Source of the DNA: Pyrinomonadaceae bacterium | Lineage (GTDB): Bacteria; Acidobacteriota; Blastocatellia; Pyrinomonadales; Pyrinomonadaceae | DNA: 64,000 nucleotides | Direction of reading: 5' to 3' | Assembly (NCBI GenBank): GCA_026129865.1 | Contig: JAHCHG010000002.1 | Span: 432,096 to 496,095, forward strand | Shown: positions 62,303 to 64,000 of the stretch, piece after piece | Numbering within the stretch: position 1 is the stretch's first letter | Layout: each line of letters opens with the position of its first letter | Notes under the pieces: model-generated | What the model saw: only the letters and a program-made list of their open reading frames with translations | Databases searched by the model: none | Told to the model about the DNA's origin: nothing | Program-made: the position numbers and the translations under genes

Positions 62303-63162
62303 AAAAAATCATCTTTGCAAAATTCTTAATTGTAACTTTCGCATTTTGCGTTTTCGCGCAGACCGCGCCGCAGGAAAAGTTTGTGACGGTTTTCGGCGCG
62401 AAGATTCGCTATCTCGAAGCGGGCGATGCGGCGAAACCGACGGTGATTCTGCTGCACGGACTCGGTGCGCAGGCGGAAACATGGCAGTTTAACATTCCGG
62501 CTTTGGCGGCTGAGTTTCACGTTATCGCGCCTGATCAAGTCGGGTTCGGCAAATCCGACAAACCGTTTTTGAAATACCGCGTCGGGACTTATGCAGATTT
62601 TCTCGATAAATTTATGTCGGAACTCAAAATCGAAAAGGCGCATCTGATTGGAAATTCGATGGGCGGCTGGGTTGCCGGATTTATGGCGGTCAAATATCCG
62701 AACCGCGTGGAAAAAATGATTCTGGTCGGTGCCGCCGGACTTGCGCCGAAAGAGGTTGATCTCGAACGGGTCTATCAACTGAATAATTCAACCCGCGACG
62801 AGATTCGCGCCAATTTAAAACTCATTTTTGCCACGCCAGCGTTTCAAAACAATGAAGCATTGGTTGATCAATTTATGACGCAAAGAGTCGTCACAAACGA
62901 CGGCTACACGATCAGTTCGCTGATCGAATCCATTAAAAGACGTGAAGATTTCCTGGACGACTCTCTTCTTAAAGCGATCAAGAAACCCACGCTGATTATC
63001 TGGGGCAAACAAGACGGTCTCCTTCCGGTTACCGATGCAGAGAAGTTTAATAAGGAAATTGCGAATTCTAAGCTTGCCATTTTCGACGGCGCCGGACATA
63101 TTCCGCAAGTTGAAAAAGCCGCCGAATTCAATAAAGCGGTTTTAGAATTTCTAAATAATTGA
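62299..63162 (+). CDS. Secreted alpha/beta hydrolase
   Basis: 287 residues with a signal peptide (about 1-20, FCVFAQ). The alpha/beta-hydrolase fold shows HG-loop LLHGLGAQAETW, DQVGFGKSDKP, nucleophile S120 in GNSMGG, D239 in GKQDGLLP and H267 in GAGHIPQ. It is related to the haloalkane dehalogenase/epoxide hydrolase/meta-cleavage esterase branch; the substrate is unknown. Being periplasmic, it may hydrolyse an ester taken up by the nearby TonB receptor. Confidence 0.85.
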   Translation: MKKIIFAKFLIVTFAFCVFAQTAPQEKFVTVFGAKIRYLEAGDAAKPTVILLHGLGAQAETWQFNIPALAAEFHVIAPDQVGFGKSDKPFLKYRVGTYADFLDKFMSELKIEKAHLIGNSMGGWVAGFMAVKYPNRVEKMILVGAAGLAPKEVDLERVYQLNNSTRDEIRANLKLIFATPAFQNNEALVDQFMTQRVVTNDGYTISSLIESIKRREDFLDDSLLKAIKKPTLIIWGKQDGLLPVTDAEKFNKEIANSKLAIFDGAGHIPQVEKAAEFNKAVLEFLNN

Positions 63163-63221
63163 TAGTTGATAATGGATCAATAAAGACATTTTCAACTGTG
63201 AATTATTAACCCTCAAATATT

Positions 63222-63620
63222 ATGAATTTAAAGATCGGAGATAAATTCTCTACATCAAAAAAAATTACTGATGAAGTAATCAGGGCTTTTGCCGAACTTT
63301 CCGGCGATTACAATCCGATTCATTTGGACGAAGAATTTGCATCGCAAACTCGTTTTAAAAAACGCATCGCGCACGGAATGATCACCGGCGCGTTGATTTC
63401 CGCAGTTCTCGGCAACGAATTTAGAGAGAAGAAAATCGTCTATCTTTCGCAGACAATGAAATTCGTCGCTCCGGTTTTTATTGACGACACAGTTACAGCA
63501 ACGGCGACCGTGAAAAACATTCGCGAAGACAAACCGATCGTATCGGTCGAAACAGTGTGCTCGAATCAAAACGGCGAAACAGTTGTAACCGGCGAAGGCA
63601 GAATCATGTTACTGGATTAA
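63222..63620 (+). CDS. MaoC-family (R)-specific enoyl-CoA/ACP hydratase
   Basis: 132 residues, single hot-dog domain. The hydratase-2 motif FAELSGDYNPIHLDEEFA supplies catalytic D29 and H34, and KKRIAHGMITGALIS the hydratase-2 loop. It is PhaJ/FabZ-like in length and probably hydrates short to medium trans-2-enoyl-CoA to the (R)-3-hydroxy ester. In the acyl-CoA locus it would act after chain activation and desaturation. AT-rich leader, start ATG 63222. Confidence 0.9.
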   Translation: MNLKIGDKFSTSKKITDEVIRAFAELSGDYNPIHLDEEFASQTRFKKRIAHGMITGALISAVLGNEFREKKIVYLSQTMKFVAPVFIDDTVTATATVKNIREDKPIVSVETVCSNQNGETVVTGEGRIMLLD

Positions 63621-63629
63621 ACGCCCTCA

Positions 63630-63794
63630 GTCAGAGTTACGCCTTTAGGCGTGAAGAGTTACGCCCTTTTAGTCAGAGTTACGCCTTTAGGCGTGAAGAG
63701 TTACGCCCTTAGGCGGATGATTCATTTGAGATTTGCACGCCTAAAGGCGTAACTCTGACGGATGGCGTAACTCTGACGGATGGCGTATTTCTGA
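63630..63794. repeat. Palindromic repeats, GAGTTACGCC family
   Basis: Direct copies begin at 63630 and 63672 (offset 42). A 24-bp inverse copy lies at 63736-63759 (core CCTAAAGGCGTAACTCTGAC). Degenerate GGATGGCGTA units follow to about 63790. The core is shared with the 59951-60266 block, with TTTAGG in place of TGAAGG. The repeats fill the gap between the MaoC gene and the MFS gene. Confidence 0.8.
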
Positions 63795-63821
63795 CGGAAA
63801 GGCGAAAATTTCCCGAAAACG

Positions 63822-64000
63822 ATGGAAAATCAAACCGAGAAAACTCCTCCATATTCCTACTATGCTCTGTCGCTTTTGATGTTCGTCTATGTAATGAACT
63901 TTCTCGACCGACAGATCATTTACATTTTATTTCCGTCGATCAAAGCGGAACTGCATTTTACCGACTTGCAGCTCGCGCTATTGGGCGGCACCTCGTTCGC
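63822..64000 (+). CDS. MFS transporter, 3'-truncated by the window edge
   Basis: The first 59 codons from ATG 63822. The first membrane helix (SYYALSLLMFVYVMNFLDRQ) ends in NFLDRQ, the motif seen at the end of TM1 in spinster-like and related major-facilitator proteins; AELHFTDLQLALLGGTSF starts the second helix. The substrate cannot be told. It is preceded by the palindromic repeats and continues out of the window. Confidence 0.75.
   Translation, partial: MENQTEKTPPYSYYALSLLMFVYVMNFLDRQIIYILFPSIKAELHFTDLQLALLGGTSF

Noticed and set aside
1-64000. tRNA and rRNA genes
   Set aside because: No T-loop/anticodon combination or rRNA core sequence was found by reading; a tRNAscan or Infernal run would be needed to exclude them fully.

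Overview
The window looks like a chromosome segment of an acidobacterium of the Blastocatellia/Pyrinomonadaceae type. The evidence is a moderate GC content, secreted proteins with long Pro-Thr-Pro-Thr linkers, Oar-like TonB receptors with an N-terminal carboxypeptidase-regulatory domain, LptD (so an outer membrane), the DUF1844/MBL-hydrolase pair, and intergenic palindromes whose translation reads PPAVAGG. The placement is an inference from gene content; no rRNA, tRNA gene or CRISPR array was seen.

Layout. 0-5 kb: end of a secreted beta-propeller protein, ilvE, and a membrane protein with a spermidine-synthase-like domain. 5.2-7.8 kb: a two-gene unit made of a small beta-rich protein whose block order resembles bacterial gasdermins and a signal-peptide-less wall-hydrolase-like protein. 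7.8-16.7 kb: lptD, an NtrC-type sigma54 activator, a Uma2 nuclease-fold protein, a lipoprotein, an ABC-2 permease and a secreted subtilase. 16.9-18.6 kb: an acyl-CoA mutase large subunit with the isobutyryl-CoA-mutase residue pair (F89/Q207).

18.58-21.59 kb is a strikingly AT-rich island with a prokaryotic Argonaute whose PIWI catalytic residues appear lost, followed 2 nt later by a SIR2-domain protein: a probable NAD-depleting abortive-infection system acquired by transfer. Behind it (21.7-23.1 kb) lies a decaying cluster of tiny genes, three of them broken, with a 241-bp nested palindromic element between them.

23.2-53.6 kb is mostly housekeeping: acetyltransferases, an Ate1-like transferase without its cysteine pairs, bactofilin, ttcA, a penicillin-binding-fold hydrolase, histidine kinases, glpD, galU, serS, mazG, DUF1844/MBL, an SLC13 permease, a ZnuD-like receptor, a LytS/LytR-type pair, and a redox group (NHLRC2-like thioredoxin protein, YggX-like protein, Bcp peroxiredoxin).

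53.7-64 kb reads as a TetR-controlled acyl-chain locus: TetR, a very large TonB receptor, two alpha/beta hydrolases, a KAS-III homologue lacking two of three catalytic residues, a long-chain acyl-CoA ligase, a MaoC hydratase and the start of an MFS transporter. TetR and receptor promoters share a candidate operator. Several junctions in this locus carry a palindromic repeat, of three different families. Across the window five convergent gene pairs have only 0-9 nt between their stop codons.
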